The notes under the pieces were generated by a model, which did not search any database, was not told the origin of the DNA, and saw only the letters and a program-made list of their open reading frames with translations. A stretch of 64,000 nucleotides of DNA, taken from NCBI RefSeq assembly GCF_003226255.1, contig NZ_QJST01000002.1, forward strand, positions 391,441-455,440. The letters are read 5' to 3'. Position numbers and translations under genes: made by a program. How positions within the stretch are numbered: position 1 is the stretch's first letter; each line of letters starts with the position of its first letter. Of the stretch, positions 1 through 10,055 are shown in pieces. Source of the DNA: Idiomarina fontislapidosi (GTDB lineage Bacteria; Pseudomonadota; Gammaproteobacteria; Enterobacterales; Alteromonadaceae).

Positions 1-207
1 ATCGATGACAGCCAAGGGTTGCTGGTAGTGGGATCTTCGTTAAAGGTATTCTCCGGCTTTCGATTTGCGCGCTACGCTCATCAACAAAATAAGCCTGTTA
101 TCATTCTGACTCAGGGCATTACCCGTGCAGATGACTTGGCGACGGTGAAGTTAGACGCAACGATCGCCGACACGTTGGGGCAAATAAATGAATTACTGAA
201 CGACTAA
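1..207 (+). CDS. Sir2-family NAD-dependent deacetylase, C-terminal fragment
   Basis: The frame is open from base 1, so this is the 3' end of a gene that starts outside the window (68 codons visible). The [16 protein letters not shown] segment matches the sirtuin motif near the end of the Rossmann fold (GSSL followed by a Ser/Tyr-Gly-Phe/Tyr stretch), and [18 protein letters not shown] matches the segment that follows it. Sirtuins remove acyl groups from protein lysines using NAD. The catalytic His and the zinc Cys residues lie upstream and cannot be checked. The stop codon overlaps by 4 bp the stop of the convergent MCP gene. Confidence 0.8.
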   Translation: MDDSQGLLVVGSSLKVFSGFRFARYAHQQNKPVIILTQGITRADDLATVKLDATIADTLGQINELLND

Positions 208-1370
208 TCGTCGTCCAGTTTATCCATCGCCTTAACAATGCGTTCACTTAACTCAGACAACGACATGGTGTTATCGTGCAACCCATCCGCTTGATCGGAT
301 GCATCGTCACATAACTCGCTGAGGGTCTGAATGTTAGCACTGATTGAATCAGTCGCTCGGTTCTGTTCCTGAGTCGCATCACGTACAGCGGCGATTTCAT
401 TGCTAATCGAACCGATCATTTGCAACATGGTTTGCGCTTGGCTAATACTTGTATCAGCGATGCTCTCAGCATGTTTAGAGGATGTCAGCGCTTCATCAGA
501 GGTTTTTGCGGACTCAGCAATCAGCGCGCGTAACTCCTCCGTCATCGCAGTAATATCTTTCGTCGACTGCTGGGTCTTATGCGCTAGTGCTCTTACCTCA
601 TCGGCAACCACAGCAAAACCACGTCCTTGCTCACCCGCTCGCGCCGCCTCAATCGCGGCATTTAACGCCAGCAAATTAGTTTGTTCAGCAATGTTCTCGA
701 TGATGACCACAAAATCATGAATCTTGCTCGCACTTTTTTCGACTCGATCAAAACTAACATCGAATCGTGAAACAGCCGCAGTGAGCGCTTTTAAACGGTC
801 GAGCAAAGCCTGAAACTGGTCATTCGAACTCTGACTGAGTTCACCGACCTGCTCTGCACTGTCGTTCACCCTTTCAATAGATTGGGCTACCTCAGACATG
901 CTCATCGACATTTCCTCGGTACTGGTGGCTAATTGACTTGATTGTTCACTAAGTTTATCCGAGGTCAAGCGTGAACGATCTGAGCTCTTGGACGTTTCTT
1001 CGGCGAGTTTATTAAGTTGCTCCGCCGAGACATCGACCTCGCGCAGAATACGTTGAAAGCGTTTAAGCGCCCTGCTCAAGTTACGAGCGATGCGGCCAAA
1101 TTCATTATCTTTATCAAGCGACACGCGCGCATCTAAATTACCATCACCAATCGCCTCTGCCATTTTATCAAGCTGAGTCAGTCCGTAGCCGAGGCTTTTG
1201 TGGGTTAATACCACCACCAACAACGCCATGAAAAGCAAAATAAAAATAGCAACATCAAAAAATAGTGAAGAACTCACGAATTGGCTTGTAACAAAACTAA
1301 TGGTTACTAACACGATTAAAAGAAGGTTTAATGCGTTGAGGGATTTTACAGGCAACTTTCTGAACTTCAT
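204..1370 (-). CDS. Methyl-accepting chemotaxis protein without a periplasmic sensor domain
   Basis: 388 residues. Two hydrophobic helices (about 12-32 and 36-58) are separated by only a few residues, so there is almost no periplasmic loop. A HAMP-like region (about 58-110) and a full signalling domain follow. The hairpin tip [20 protein letters not shown] at about 232-251 is the invariant CheA/CheW contact region. Chemoreceptors control CheA kinase and so flagellar rotation or an alternative output. With no ligand-binding domain, this one would sense membrane, cytoplasmic or energy state, or act through partners; that is inference. It is convergent with the sirtuin gene and appears monocistronic. 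Confidence 0.9.
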   Translation of the reverse strand: MKFRKLPVKSLNALNLLLIVLVTISFVTSQFVSSSLFFDVAIFILLFMALLVVVLTHKSLGYGLTQLDKMAEAIGDGNLDARVSLDKDNEFGRIARNLSRALKRFQRILREVDVSAEQLNKLAEETSKSSDRSRLTSDKLSEQSSQLATSTEEMSMSMSEVAQSIERVNDSAEQVGELSQSSNDQFQALLDRLKALTAAVSRFDVSFDRVEKSASKIHDFVVIIENIAEQTNLLALNAAIEAARAGEQGRGFAVVADEVRALAHKTQQSTKDITAMTEELRALIAESAKTSDEALTSSKHAESIADTSISQAQTMLQMIGSISNEIAAVRDATQEQNRATDSISANIQTLSELCDDASDQADGLHDNTMSLSELSERIVKAMDKLDDD

Positions 1371-1599
1371 CGATACGGCTCATTGAAATTTAATTAACAG
1401 CTATCATGACTCATTAATGAGCGACTACTATATGCCTTTTATTATAAAAGGCATCATCATTCTATATTTTAAATGAATAATCACTAAAAAAGGTCTTGAA
1501 GCATTAAAATAATTGAAAAGTTGCCAGAATACTACCCAAAATGTAGCTCTGAATGCCAAGTGATGGTTAATTAATCACATAGGTTGTTTAACAGTCAAG

Positions 1600-1624
1600 A
1601 AAGCAGGCTTCATGCGCCTGCTTT
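1600..1624 (-). terminator. Hairpin terminator of the S8 protease gene
   Basis: Perfect 9-bp arms AAAGCAGGC (1600-1608) and GCCTGCTTT (1616-1624) enclose a 7-base loop. The hairpin lies 25 bp past the protease stop codon. Read on the minus strand it is followed by a short, imperfect T-rich stretch (CTTTCTT), so it is a plausible but not strong intrinsic terminator. Confidence 0.55.
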
Positions 1625-1648
1625 AACTTGTATAAAAGCCATAACAGC

Positions 1649-3490
1649 TTATGGGTTATAGTAAGCATCCAGTGTTACACCGCTAAAACTCTGGTAGGCA
1701 CGAATACCAATATGCCAAGTGCCCGACTGCGGATTCGAGAAACTACAGCTTTCAGTGTTACCGCTAAGGTAAGGACGGCAATCGTAGCTATTCGTACCCG
1801 GTTGGCTACCGTATTGGACATATAAGTCGGCATCACCTGAGCCACCTGAGATATCAATATCTAAGCTGCTCATACCCGCAGGCACTTCAATCGTATAACG
1901 TACCCAGTTGCCCGTTGAGGCAGACAAGTCGCTGACGCTGCCGCCGCCACCTGTTGCACCACCGTCACCCGGATCACCAGAGCCACCGCCTGATGCACTG
2001 GTTACTGCGCCACTGGCATCAACAATACCCGTGCCACAGCCGCTACAGCTGCCAGGGAAGCTCCGCGCCGTTTGCTTTAAGATATTCTCAACATCATCAG
2101 GGCTTGCGCTTGGGTTGGCTTCTTTGATCAATGCGGCAACACCGGCGACATGCGGGGTCGCCATTGAGGTACCTTGGCTGTAGCCATAGCTGTCGCTTCC
2201 AGGCGTGCTGCTTCCCGAGTTATAAGTCGACAACACACCATTTGGATCGTTAGCGTAAGACATGGCACCACCTGGTGCAGCTACGTCGACATTAGACCCA
2301 TAGTTTGAGTAGTATGAGCGACTGCCATTGCGGTTAGTTGCTGCTACGTTGACCACACCACTACAGTTACCAGGGTTATAGTTGGCCGAGTTGTCGTTAC
2401 TATTGCCTGATGCTACAACAATGGTAGAGCCATTATTGCGGGCAATATTAATCGCCTGCTGTGTTGTGCTCGAGCATGAGCCCTGGCCACCCAAGCTCAT
2501 ATTAATTACGTCGGCCGGGTTGGCGTTGCTTGGCACACCAGAAACAGAACCGCCCGATGCCCAAATAATACCATCCGCGATATCAGCCGTTGTACCACCG
2601 CAACGACCTAACACACGCACAGGCACGACTTTCGCACCGTAAGCTACGCCTGCAACGCCCTGACCATTATTTGTCACAGCAGCAATGGTGCCAGCAACGT
2701 GCGTTCCATGCCAGCTTGAGTCTTGATCTTGCGCTGGATAGCCATTACCACACGCACCCGCGCTGACCCAATCTCCCGGATCGCGGGCATCGGAGTCACG
2801 ACCATTACCGTCATTACCAATGAAACTGTTCGAGATCATATCGTAACCAGGTAAGATATTACCGACCAGATCACCATGCGGACGATAACCGGTATCCAAT
2901 ACCGCAACAACAGTGCCTACACCTGTGACACTATTCCAAGCATTTTCTACATTTAATCCGCCAGTCGACTCATAGTAGTGCCACTGATCGTTATAATCGG
3001 GATCATTTGGTGTGGCAAAGTGGCGCAATAATTTGTTTTCTTCGACAGTTGCCACTTCTGGATGTTTAGCAATTTGCGCCATCATTTTCTTGGCTTGTCC
3101 AGGCGGAATTTTCTTGTCCAGATCAAACACAAAGTGGTTTGCAAGACCCATCTCACGCTCAAACTTAATCGAACCACCGGTTTGTGCAGAAAAGTCTCGT
3201 GCGACTCGGCTCGCCGCATTGGCTACTGCCGCAGCACGACTCAGACCACGTTGGGCCGCTTGGTTAGCGACTTCATTCAGGACTTGAGAACGTTCCTTGA
3301 AGGTAACAATAAAACCGGTCGTCAGTGCTTGTTGCGGTTGAACCGTCTGGTTAGGAAGCCCGACCGACGCTTTTGGAGGTTGAAATGATTGGTTAACCGC
3401 GACAGCTGAGGGGACCACTGCGGTCGATAATGCAGCACTCACCCACACGGCAAGTCTTTGATTTTTCTTTGAATTTATTTGTTTATACAT
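1649..3490 (-). CDS. Secreted S8 (subtilisin-like) serine protease with C-terminal PPC domain
   Basis: 613 residues from ATG at 3490. This start is preferred to an ATG 48 bp upstream because it gives a normal signal peptide (KK-rich n-region, hydrophobic core about 13-32). An I9-type propeptide (about 55-155) precedes the peptidase. The catalytic triad is visible: Asp199 (AVLDTGY), His261 (HGTHVAGT) and Ser442 (GTSMATPHVAG), with the oxyanion Asn in SGNSN near 363. A Gly-rich linker (SGGGSGDPGDGG) leads to a C-terminal PPC domain containing GDADLYVQYG, a domain usually removed after export. Many Cys residues fit a disulfide-bonded extracellular enzyme. It probably degrades environmental protein. 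Confidence 0.93.
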   Translation of the reverse strand: MYKQINSKKNQRLAVWVSAALSTAVVPSAVAVNQSFQPPKASVGLPNQTVQPQQALTTGFIVTFKERSQVLNEVANQAAQRGLSRAAAVANAASRVARDFSAQTGGSIKFEREMGLANHFVFDLDKKIPPGQAKKMMAQIAKHPEVATVEENKLLRHFATPNDPDYNDQWHYYESTGGLNVENAWNSVTGVGTVVAVLDTGYRPHGDLVGNILPGYDMISNSFIGNDGNGRDSDARDPGDWVSAGACGNGYPAQDQDSSWHGTHVAGTIAAVTNNGQGVAGVAYGAKVVPVRVLGRCGGTTADIADGIIWASGGSVSGVPSNANPADVINMSLGGQGSCSSTTQQAINIARNNGSTIVVASGNSNDNSANYNPGNCSGVVNVAATNRNGSRSYYSNYGSNVDVAAPGGAMSYANDPNGVLSTYNSGSSTPGSDSYGYSQGTSMATPHVAGVAALIKEANPSASPDDVENILKQTARSFPGSCSGCGTGIVDASGAVTSASGGGSGDPGDGGATGGGGSVSDLSASTGNWVRYTIEVPAGMSSLDIDISGGSGDADLYVQYGSQPGTNSYDCRPYLSGNTESCSFSNPQSGTWHIGIRAYQSFSGVTLDAYYNP

Positions 3491-3697
3491 GGTTAACCTA
3501 TTCTTGTTATTTGAAGATACCTGGCAAAAGCCAGACACATATCATTAACACATGTATATTTTATGTAAACAAAGTTGACGTCAATTTTACATTACATTTA
3601 CACATAATGACATCACAAAAATGCATAAGCAAGGTCTGTATTTGTCTTAAAGCCGATGTCACAATGGCTTAACATCAATCTATTTTGAGGAATAAAA

Positions 3698-4603
3698 ATG
3701 CCACTACTTCAACCACCTATGCCCACCATACTGATTATCTTAGCGATCATCATTTTGCTGATACTCTCGGTGCGTATTGTCCCGCAGCAGCAAGTCTATG
3801 TTATAGAGCTGTTTGGCAAGTATCGCCGCATGCTAACACCGGGTTTAAATTTTATTATTCCTATTATTGAAAGGGTCGCTCACAAACAGTCGATGCGAAC
3901 GCGAGAGTTGCAAGTCAGCGTCGAAACCAAGACACAAGACAATGTCTTTGTCACTATTCGAGTCAGTGTTCAGTACCGAGTCGAAAATAAAGATGCGGTT
4001 TATAATGCCTTCTACCAACTCGAAGATCCTGAACGCCAAATGGAAAGTTACATTTTCAACTCAGTGCGTGCGCAGATTCCAAAGCAACCGCTCGATGAAG
4101 TCTTTGACAACAAAGATGCCATTAGTGATGCGGTGCAAGCAGAGCTGGAAAGCGTTATTGAAGGCTACGGCTTTAACATCATTGCTTCGTTGGTCACAGA
4201 TATTGATCCGGATGAAGAAGTTAAACAGTCAATGAACAAGATCAATGCAGCTGAACGTGAACGCCGTGCAGCGGAGCACCAAGCAGAAGCTGAGAAAATC
4301 CTCGCAGTCAAAAAAGCTGAAGCGGATAAAGAGTCAAAAATCTTACAAGGTGAAGGTATTGCAGGGCAACGTAAGGCAATTGCAGAAGGTCTCAGTGAAA
4401 GTATTGCGCTCGTACGTAAAGAAGATAGTGACATCAGCGCCCACGATGTGATTGATCTCCTCAAGTTCACTAACTATGTCGACACACTAGCGGCATTGGA
4501 TACGGCGAACAGTAAGGTCATCATGGTGCCCATGCCAACAACTCAGTTTGAACAGTTTAATCAAGCGGTCATTCGTGGCAATGAGGCTAGCGCTAAAGAC
4601 TAG
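3698..4603 (+). CDS. SPFH/band 7 (stomatin/paraslipin-like) membrane protein
   Basis: 301 residues. ATG at 3698 follows a TTGAGG Shine-Dalgarno. One N-terminal membrane helix (about 9-25) is followed by the band-7 domain, with VPQQQVYVIELFGKY, LTPGLNFIIPII and the strand pattern of stomatins. An Ala/Glu/Lys-rich coiled coil (about 185-235: INAAERERRAAEHQAEAEK) precedes the C-terminal oligomerisation segment. These proteins form ring-like cages that organise membrane microdomains and often regulate a membrane protease. The usual partner gene nfeD is absent on both sides, so this copy is an orphan here. It is convergent with the OmpA-like gene. Confidence 0.88.
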   Translation: MPLLQPPMPTILIILAIIILLILSVRIVPQQQVYVIELFGKYRRMLTPGLNFIIPIIERVAHKQSMRTRELQVSVETKTQDNVFVTIRVSVQYRVENKDAVYNAFYQLEDPERQMESYIFNSVRAQIPKQPLDEVFDNKDAISDAVQAELESVIEGYGFNIIASLVTDIDPDEEVKQSMNKINAAERERRAAEHQAEAEKILAVKKAEADKESKILQGEGIAGQRKAIAEGLSESIALVRKEDSDISAHDVIDLLKFTNYVDTLAALDTANSKVIMVPMPTTQFEQFNQAVIRGNEASAKD

Positions 4604-4616
4604 CCTCTTGTGGGAT

Positions 4617-5249
4617 TTATTGCTGATTAGGAATAATACGTAATTCGACGCGGCGGTTTTGTTGGCGCCCTTGTTCAGTATCATTACTGGCAACGGGCAT
4701 ACTCTCACCAAAGCCCTGCGTCGTGACGCGGCGTGAATCAACGCCGTAACCGACTAAGTAATTACGCACCGCGTTAGCACGATTTAGCGAAAGCTGTTGG
4801 TTGTGATCGGCTGACCCTGTGCTGTCGGTATGGCCTTCTATCATCATCGTGGTCTTGTTGTATTTATTAAGCACCGCGGCTACATCCTCTAGCACAGGAT
4901 AAAAGTTCTGTGAGATATTCGCACTGTCAGATGCAAAGGTAATGTTGCCAGGCAGCTGCAAGCGAATATTATCGCCGTCTCGAATCACCTGTACACCAGA
5001 ACCCGAGAGCTCTTCACGAAACGCCTCTTCTTGCTTATCCATGTAATTGCCAATAGCACTGCCTGCCAGAGCACCGACAGCAGCCCCCCATAAATAACGG
5101 CTCTTATCGTGATCGCCGGTACCTTTACCAATCACCGCGCCTGCCACTGCACCAATCGCAGCCCCCTTTTGTGTGTTGTTCATGGTATTCGAGCAACCGC
5201 TCAATGCTAACGCACCTGCGACACCTAAAATGACGAGTCGTTTATTCAT
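4617..5249 (-). CDS. OmpA-family peptidoglycan-binding lipoprotein (YiaD-like)
   Basis: 210 residues. The signal peptide ends in the lipobox LSGC (Cys19). A glycine-zipper segment follows (about 28-70: AAIGAVAGAVIGKGTG and AAVGALAGSAIGNY). The C-terminal OmpA domain (about 100-208) contains IEGHTDSTG and the LSLNRANAVRNYL and NRRVEL elements that bind diaminopimelate in peptidoglycan. It should link the outer membrane to the cell wall. Length and domain order match E. coli YiaD. The start is preceded by GAGGAATAGGT on the coding strand. Confidence 0.9.
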   Translation of the reverse strand: MNKRLVILGVAGALALSGCSNTMNNTQKGAAIGAVAGAVIGKGTGDHDKSRYLWGAAVGALAGSAIGNYMDKQEEAFREELSGSGVQVIRDGDNIRLQLPGNITFASDSANISQNFYPVLEDVAAVLNKYNKTTMMIEGHTDSTGSADHNQQLSLNRANAVRNYLVGYGVDSRRVTTQGFGESMPVASNDTEQGRQQNRRVELRIIPNQQ

Positions 5250-5416
5250 ACCTATTCCTCGATGAATGATTATTTTCAGTTAAAACTAGCATGTCTTTAC
5301 AAAAAATCATTAGCGCTTTTCATTATCTTTACGCGTTATTTGAAACAAAGCGATCAATCCAAAATAGCTGTGGCACGTAGAACATGTCACACCTATTGAG
5401 TAAATCGGAGTAAAAG

Positions 5417-6154
5417 ATGTCAGAAGTAGCAAACAAAGTGGTTATCATCACCGGTGCAAGTAGCGGTTTAGGCGAAGAAACTGCTAAAATGCTCGCCCAC
5501 AAAGGCGCAAAACTGGTACTCGGCGCACGTCGCGAAGATAGACTAAAAGCGCTCACGGATACCATTAATAGCGAAGGCGGCGAAGCCATCTATAAAACCG
5601 TCGATGTAACCGATAAAGCGCAAGTGCAAGCGCTTTCTGATGCAGCGCTAGAACGCTTTGGTCGCATTGATGTGTTAGTTAATAATGCCGGCTTAATGCC
5701 ATTGGCTCCACTTGATGAGTTGAAAATCGACGAGTGGGACCAAATGATAGACGTTAACATCAAAGGTGTAATGTACGGTGTTGCAGCGGTGTTACCGACC
5801 ATGCGCAAACAAAAAACCGGTCACGTCATCAACCTCTCATCAGTGGCAGGTCACGTGGTATTCCCGGGGGCAGCGGTGTACTGCGCAACGAAGTTTGCCG
5901 TTAAAGCAATCAGCGAAGGCATTCGCCAAGAATCAAACGGTGAAATACGAGCGACTAACATTTCACCGGGCGCCGTAAGTACTGAATTGACTGACCATAT
6001 CAGTCACAAGGATTCTAAAGAGATGGCGGAAGGTTTATACCAAGACGCGATTAGCTCTGACTCTATTGCACGTGCTATCACCTTTGCAATCGAGCAACCG
6101 GGCGACGTTGACGTCAATGAAATGATTATCCGTCCTACAAAGCAGGAGTTGTAG
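5417..6154 (+). CDS. SDR-family NAD(P)-dependent oxidoreductase
   Basis: 245 residues with all classical short-chain dehydrogenase marks: [10 protein letters not shown] cofactor loop (residues 12-21), NNAG (89-92), catalytic Ser in INLSS, and YxxxK at Tyr155-Lys159. ARRE after the second strand suggests NADP preference. CGGAG lies upstream of the ATG. The TTG start of the next gene follows one base after the stop, so the two are almost certainly cotranscribed. The substrate cannot be told from sequence; the family reduces ketones and aldehydes or oxidises alcohols. Confidence 0.9.
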   Translation: MSEVANKVVIITGASSGLGEETAKMLAHKGAKLVLGARREDRLKALTDTINSEGGEAIYKTVDVTDKAQVQALSDAALERFGRIDVLVNNAGLMPLAPLDELKIDEWDQMIDVNIKGVMYGVAAVLPTMRKQKTGHVINLSSVAGHVVFPGAAVYCATKFAVKAISEGIRQESNGEIRATNISPGAVSTELTDHISHKDSKEMAEGLYQDAISSDSIARAITFAIEQPGDVDVNEMIIRPTKQEL

Positions 6155-6155
6155 T

Positions 6156-7139
6156 TTGCCGCAAGTGAGTATCTTGGATTTAGCGCCCGTGCCAGAAAAT
6201 GGCACGGTTGCTGATTCCCTGCAAAGCGCTGTTCGTATCGCGCAACACGCCGAAAAATGGGGCTATCACCGTTACTGGATGGCCGAACACCACAATATGA
6301 CGGGCATCGCCAGTGCCGCCACGGCGGTTGTGTTGGGACATATTGCGAGCCAAACACGTACCATACGCGTTGGGTCTGCAGGTATTATGTTACCCAATCA
6401 CCCACCCTATATCGTCGCCGAGCAGTTCGGTACCCTTGATGCGTTGTATCCCAACCGTATTGATTTAGGTTTAGGCCGTGCTCCTGGCACTGATGGAAAA
6501 ACCTTACGTGCTTTAAGACGCTCACCCAATGACGCAGAGCAATTTCCTAATGATGTGCAAGAGTTGCTCGGATACCTTGCCGAAGCAGACGACGCCGACG
6601 CCATAAAAGCCGTACCGGGCTTTCAGCAAAACATTCCTGTTTGGCTGTTAGGCTCGAGCACCTTCGGCGCGCAATTAGCGGCTCGATTAGGCTTGCCCTA
6701 CGCGTTTGCCTCTCATTTTGCGCCCGATCATTTAAGTCATGCATTAACGCTCTATCGAAAGCAGTTTAAACCGTCGAGGTACCTTGATAAGCCTTACGCC
6801 GCCGCAGCACTCAATCTGTTTGCCGCAGACAGCGATACACATGCGCGTCGTATGATGACTTCTATGCAACAGCAATTTATTAGTCTACGTCGCGGTATGC
6901 CTGGGCGTATGCAACCGCCTGTCGACGATATTCAGGCGATCGCCGATCCCTATGAGCTCGCCGCTGCAAATCACGCACTTAATTTTACCGCGGTAGGTAC
7001 TAAAGACACCGTGGCTCGCCACCTCAATCAGTTTATCGAGCAAACACAAGTCGACGAAGTGATATTAACGTGCAACGCGTATGACACTGATGACCGTTTA
7101 CGTTCTTTTGAGATTGGCGCCGATATACTATTTAATTAG
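6156..7139 (+). CDS. LLM-class flavin-dependent oxidoreductase (luciferase-like monooxygenase)
   Basis: 327 residues. The start is TTG at 6156, supported by AGGAG about 8 bases upstream inside the end of the SDR gene. [16 protein letters not shown] and [12 protein letters not shown] near the N terminus, and [14 protein letters not shown], are typical of the MsnO8/YhbW-like luciferase-fold group. These enzymes use reduced FMN and oxygen; the physiological substrate is generally unknown. Its one-base spacing from the SDR gene suggests a shared redox step. Confidence 0.88.
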   Translation: MPQVSILDLAPVPENGTVADSLQSAVRIAQHAEKWGYHRYWMAEHHNMTGIASAATAVVLGHIASQTRTIRVGSAGIMLPNHPPYIVAEQFGTLDALYPNRIDLGLGRAPGTDGKTLRALRRSPNDAEQFPNDVQELLGYLAEADDADAIKAVPGFQQNIPVWLLGSSTFGAQLAARLGLPYAFASHFAPDHLSHALTLYRKQFKPSRYLDKPYAAAALNLFAADSDTHARRMMTSMQQQFISLRRGMPGRMQPPVDDIQAIADPYELAAANHALNFTAVGTKDTVARHLNQFIEQTQVDEVILTCNAYDTDDRLRSFEIGADILFN

Positions 7140-7199
7140 ATACTCAATCTATTTGTGTTCACTCCGCGTATTAAGCTCGAACTTTACGAGGAGTGAACC

Positions 7200-8192
7200 A
7201 TGCAAACAAAAACAATTTTTATCGCTCTACTGTCGCTGGCAGCACCCACTGCGGTCGCGCAACAAGCCATAACGCAAGCCCCTACTTCGGCAACAGCCAA
7301 TGACTTTATCGAAGTGTTTCAGCAACTCAGTGGTGAGCATCCTGGCATCCGCAAAGGACATGCCAAAGGAGTCTGCGCTGCCGGTACGTTCCAACCATCT
7401 GCTACTGCTCAGGCGCGTTTTGACACGCCTCTATTTAGTGAAGATACAGCGATTACAGTGCGCTTCTCGATGGGGGGCGGCAACCCCAATGCCAATGAGG
7501 CGGCAAATGCCCCTCGGGGAATGGCAGTGCTATTTGACCTGCCTAATAGCAATCAACACAAAATTGCTGGGCTCACAACGCCGATGTTTGCCGGTAAAAA
7601 CCCAGAGCAGTTTCTAGGTTTGTTGCGCATCAACTATGCAATTGCTCAAGGTGAGGCCACAGCCGCTGATAGAGAAACCTACTTTAAAAACAATCCCGAA
7701 GCAGCCCACCAAGGTGAATGGTTGCAGAACCATCAACCAGCCGCTGAATACACATCGGCTAACTACTTTGGTATTCACACATTTTATACCACATTAACCA
7801 ACGGTGAACTGCAAGCGTTTCGCTGGACATTGGTGCCTCAAGCAGGCGAAGTGTTACTCACTGAGCAAGAGCAGCAAAAATTGCCTCATTCGTTTCTTGC
7901 CAAACGTTTGTCGGATCGCATTTCGCAGGGTGCAGTGACTTATGAGTGGCACTGGCATCTCGCCGAATCAGGCGACCCGCTAAATGATCCGTCACAGGTA
8001 TGGCCAAAAGACCGCGAAACCGTCAATGTCGGCACCCTGACGCTAGCAGAAGCAGGTGGCGAAGCGTGTACACCGATCAACTTCGATCCTAACCAGGTTA
8101 CGGACGGCATTTCAGCCAGTCAGGACCCCGTACTGCAAATACGTTCGCCCGCTTATGCCATCTCATTCGGCAAACGTTTGCAGAAGCAGTAA
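7200..8192 (+). CDS. Periplasmic catalase-family peroxidase (SrpA-like)
   Basis: 330 residues, shorter than classical catalases (about 480 or more). There is a signal peptide MQTKTIFIALLSLAAPTAVA. The distal heme His lies in KGHAKGVCAAG (His54), the RFSMGGGNPNAN core follows, and the proximal heme Tyr fits the RxxxY pattern (Arg315-Tyr319 in RSPAY). The minimal catalase-fold proteins of this length usually act as heme peroxidases with organic donors rather than true catalases. CGAGGAG precedes the ATG. It is apparently monocistronic and followed by an imperfect hairpin. Confidence 0.9.
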   Translation: MQTKTIFIALLSLAAPTAVAQQAITQAPTSATANDFIEVFQQLSGEHPGIRKGHAKGVCAAGTFQPSATAQARFDTPLFSEDTAITVRFSMGGGNPNANEAANAPRGMAVLFDLPNSNQHKIAGLTTPMFAGKNPEQFLGLLRINYAIAQGEATAADRETYFKNNPEAAHQGEWLQNHQPAAEYTSANYFGIHTFYTTLTNGELQAFRWTLVPQAGEVLLTEQEQQKLPHSFLAKRLSDRISQGAVTYEWHWHLAESGDPLNDPSQVWPKDRETVNVGTLTLAEAGGEACTPINFDPNQVTDGISASQDPVLQIRSPAYAISFGKRLQKQ

Positions 8193-8199
8193 ACTTTTT

Positions 8200-8246
8200 A
8201 GAGGTTAAACGTTCTAAATATTGAGTGTTTAATCTCTTAACTTTTT
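8200..8246 (+). terminator. Imperfect hairpin after the catalase gene
   Basis: AGAGGTTAAAC (8200-8210) pairs with GTTTAATCTCT (8227-8237) with one mismatch. TAACTTTTTA follows. It is placed where a terminator is expected, but the stem is A/T-rich, so this is a modest call. Confidence 0.4.
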
Positions 8247-8297
8247 AACAAAGTAATCGATAATACATCATAGGCACGTTTGCCTCATGGAGGAGTT

Positions 8298-10055
8298 ATG
8301 TTTACTTTGTTTAACGGTGATGCTAGCGATGTAGTGGAAGCGATTCACCAATCACAAGCGGTTATTCAATTTGACTTGGACGGTACTATTCAAACCGCCA
8401 ACAAAAATTTTCTTGTACTCATGGGTTACGAGCTTAATGAGGTGCAAGGCAGACATCATCGGATCTTCGTTGATAAGAGCGAAGCAAACAGTGAACAGTA
8501 TCAAAGTTTTTGGCAACAGCTACGCAACGGTCAAGCACAGACACGCGAGTTTCGCCGTATCACTAAATCCGGTGAAGAAGTCTGGATTCACGCCTCTTAC
8601 ACACCGGTTAAAAAGCAGGGCAAAGTCAGAAAGATCATTAAGTTTGCGTCTGATATTACTGAAAAAGTTAGACAACGCTCAGAGTACCAAGCGCAAATTG
8701 ATGCCATAAACAAAGCTCAGGCAGTCATTGAATTTTCACTCGATGGCACGATCCTGACGGCTAACGAAAACTTTCTCTCATTGATGGGCTACAAAGCCAG
8801 TGAAATCATCGGTAAGCATCATCGCATATTTGTTCCCAGCGAAGAGGCTCAATCATCGGATTACCAGGCTTTCTGGAAAAAACTACGACAAGGCAACTAC
8901 CAAACCGCGGATTATCAACGTGTCACGCGCAATGGCCACCGCGTCTGGATTCACGCGACCTACAACCCGATTAAAAACCAGCGGGGCGAGGTTTATAAAG
9001 TCATTAAGTTCGCCACCGACATTACCGATGACATACGCAAGAAAGACGAAATCAAAATGCTCTCCATGGTGGCGAATGAAACCGATAATGCGGTCATTAT
9101 TACCGACACACAGCGCAAAGTGTCCTACGTTAATGCCGGCTTTGAACGCATGATAGGCTACTCACTCCAGGAGGCACAAGGTCATGCGCTCAGGGAGCTT
9201 ATTATTGGCGAACGTACCGATGAAGAAACTCGCAAACGTATCGTCAGAGAGTTCGAAGCGCCCAACGCATTTTATGACGAAATCGAAGTCCACCGCCAAG
9301 ACGGTTCATCACTCTGGGTCTCAGTCACAAGTAACCCTGTTTTTGATAACCGAGGTCAGCATACGCATTTCATTATTATTCTTGCCGATATTACGGCCGT
9401 TAAATCAAAAGCGATGGAGTACGAGGCTCGGTTCAAGGCAATCAGTCAATCAACGCTTATGGTCGAGTGGCTTGAAAATGGTGAACTCAGTAGTGTGAAC
9501 GAATTTGCCACCAAACATTATAAAGTAGACGCTAAGCAATTCGGGCAAGCGTTAGGCCATTGGAAAACAATGCTGAGCTCAACCCAATATGAAACGCTCA
9601 AACAGGGTACCAGTGTACAGAAAGAAGTCGTTATTCCGCTAAAACAAAAGGAAATTGGCATCGCTGCGACATTTGCGGGTATTTTCGACGTAACGGGCAA
9701 ACTCACCAAAATAGTGCTGTTTGGTGCTGACATTTCTGAGCGCTTGCTTGTCGTTAGAACCAGCGAGAAAGTCATGAAGCAGTTACAACAGTCTGGCGAA
9801 AATATCAACGCGATGGTATCGAGCATCAATCAAATTGCTGATCAAACCAACCTACTTGCACTGAATGCAGCCATTGAAGCCGCACGTGCTGGCGAAGCGG
9901 GTCGAGGATTTTCAGTCGTTGCGGATGAAGTTCGTGGACTTGCTGGCAAGGCCAGTCAGTCCGCAAACGAGATTGACAGCGTTGTCTCAAACAATCACCA
10001 CCTGCTTGTTGAGCTGTCTAGCACATTAGAAAAACTTAATCGACGTGAGGGTTAA
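8298..10055 (+). CDS. Soluble multi-PAS methyl-accepting chemotaxis protein
   Basis: 585 residues from ATG 8298, which has GGAGGAG just upstream; a TTG 18 bases earlier is rejected for lack of a ribosome site. There is no membrane helix. Two closely similar PAS domains (about 10-125 and 132-248) share GxHHRIFV and VWIHAxYxP-type motifs and look like an internal duplication. A third, divergent PAS (about 255-372) and a weaker fourth (about 378-485) follow. The signalling domain is short, with the [20 protein letters not shown] tip and only about 100 residues in all. It is a cytoplasmic energy or redox sensor of the Aer/BdlA type. PAS cofactors (heme or FAD) are likely but not proven. Confidence 0.9.
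   Translation: MFTLFNGDASDVVEAIHQSQAVIQFDLDGTIQTANKNFLVLMGYELNEVQGRHHRIFVDKSEANSEQYQSFWQQLRNGQAQTREFRRITKSGEEVWIHASYTPVKKQGKVRKIIKFASDITEKVRQRSEYQAQIDAINKAQAVIEFSLDGTILTANENFLSLMGYKASEIIGKHHRIFVPSEEAQSSDYQAFWKKLRQGNYQTADYQRVTRNGHRVWIHATYNPIKNQRGEVYKVIKFATDITDDIRKKDEIKMLSMVANETDNAVIITDTQRKVSYVNAGFERMIGYSLQEAQGHALRELIIGERTDEETRKRIVREFEAPNAFYDEIEVHRQDGSSLWVSVTSNPVFDNRGQHTHFIIILADITAVKSKAMEYEARFKAISQSTLMVEWLENGELSSVNEFATKHYKVDAKQFGQALGHWKTMLSSTQYETLKQGTSVQKEVVIPLKQKEIGIAATFAGIFDVTGKLTKIVLFGADISERLLVVRTSEKVMKQLQQSGENINAMVSSINQIADQTNLLALNAAIEAARAGEAGRGFSVVADEVRGLAGKASQSANEIDSVVSNNHHLLVELSSTLEKLNRREG

Noticed and set aside
1371..1599. A possible small gene in the gap between the MCP and the protease.
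   Set aside because: A/T-rich, no ribosome site with a reasonable open frame on either strand; nothing recognised beyond the protease terminator at its end.
3012..3388. Plus-strand reading frames of 90-108 codons opposite the S8 protease gene.
   Set aside because: They mirror the protease's codon pattern, have no family motifs or ribosome sites, and are shadows.
4583..4607. GAGGCTAG/CTAGCCTC inverted repeat spanning the SPFH stop codon.
   Set aside because: It may form a hairpin but lacks a T-tract and overlaps the coding end; too weak to call a terminator.
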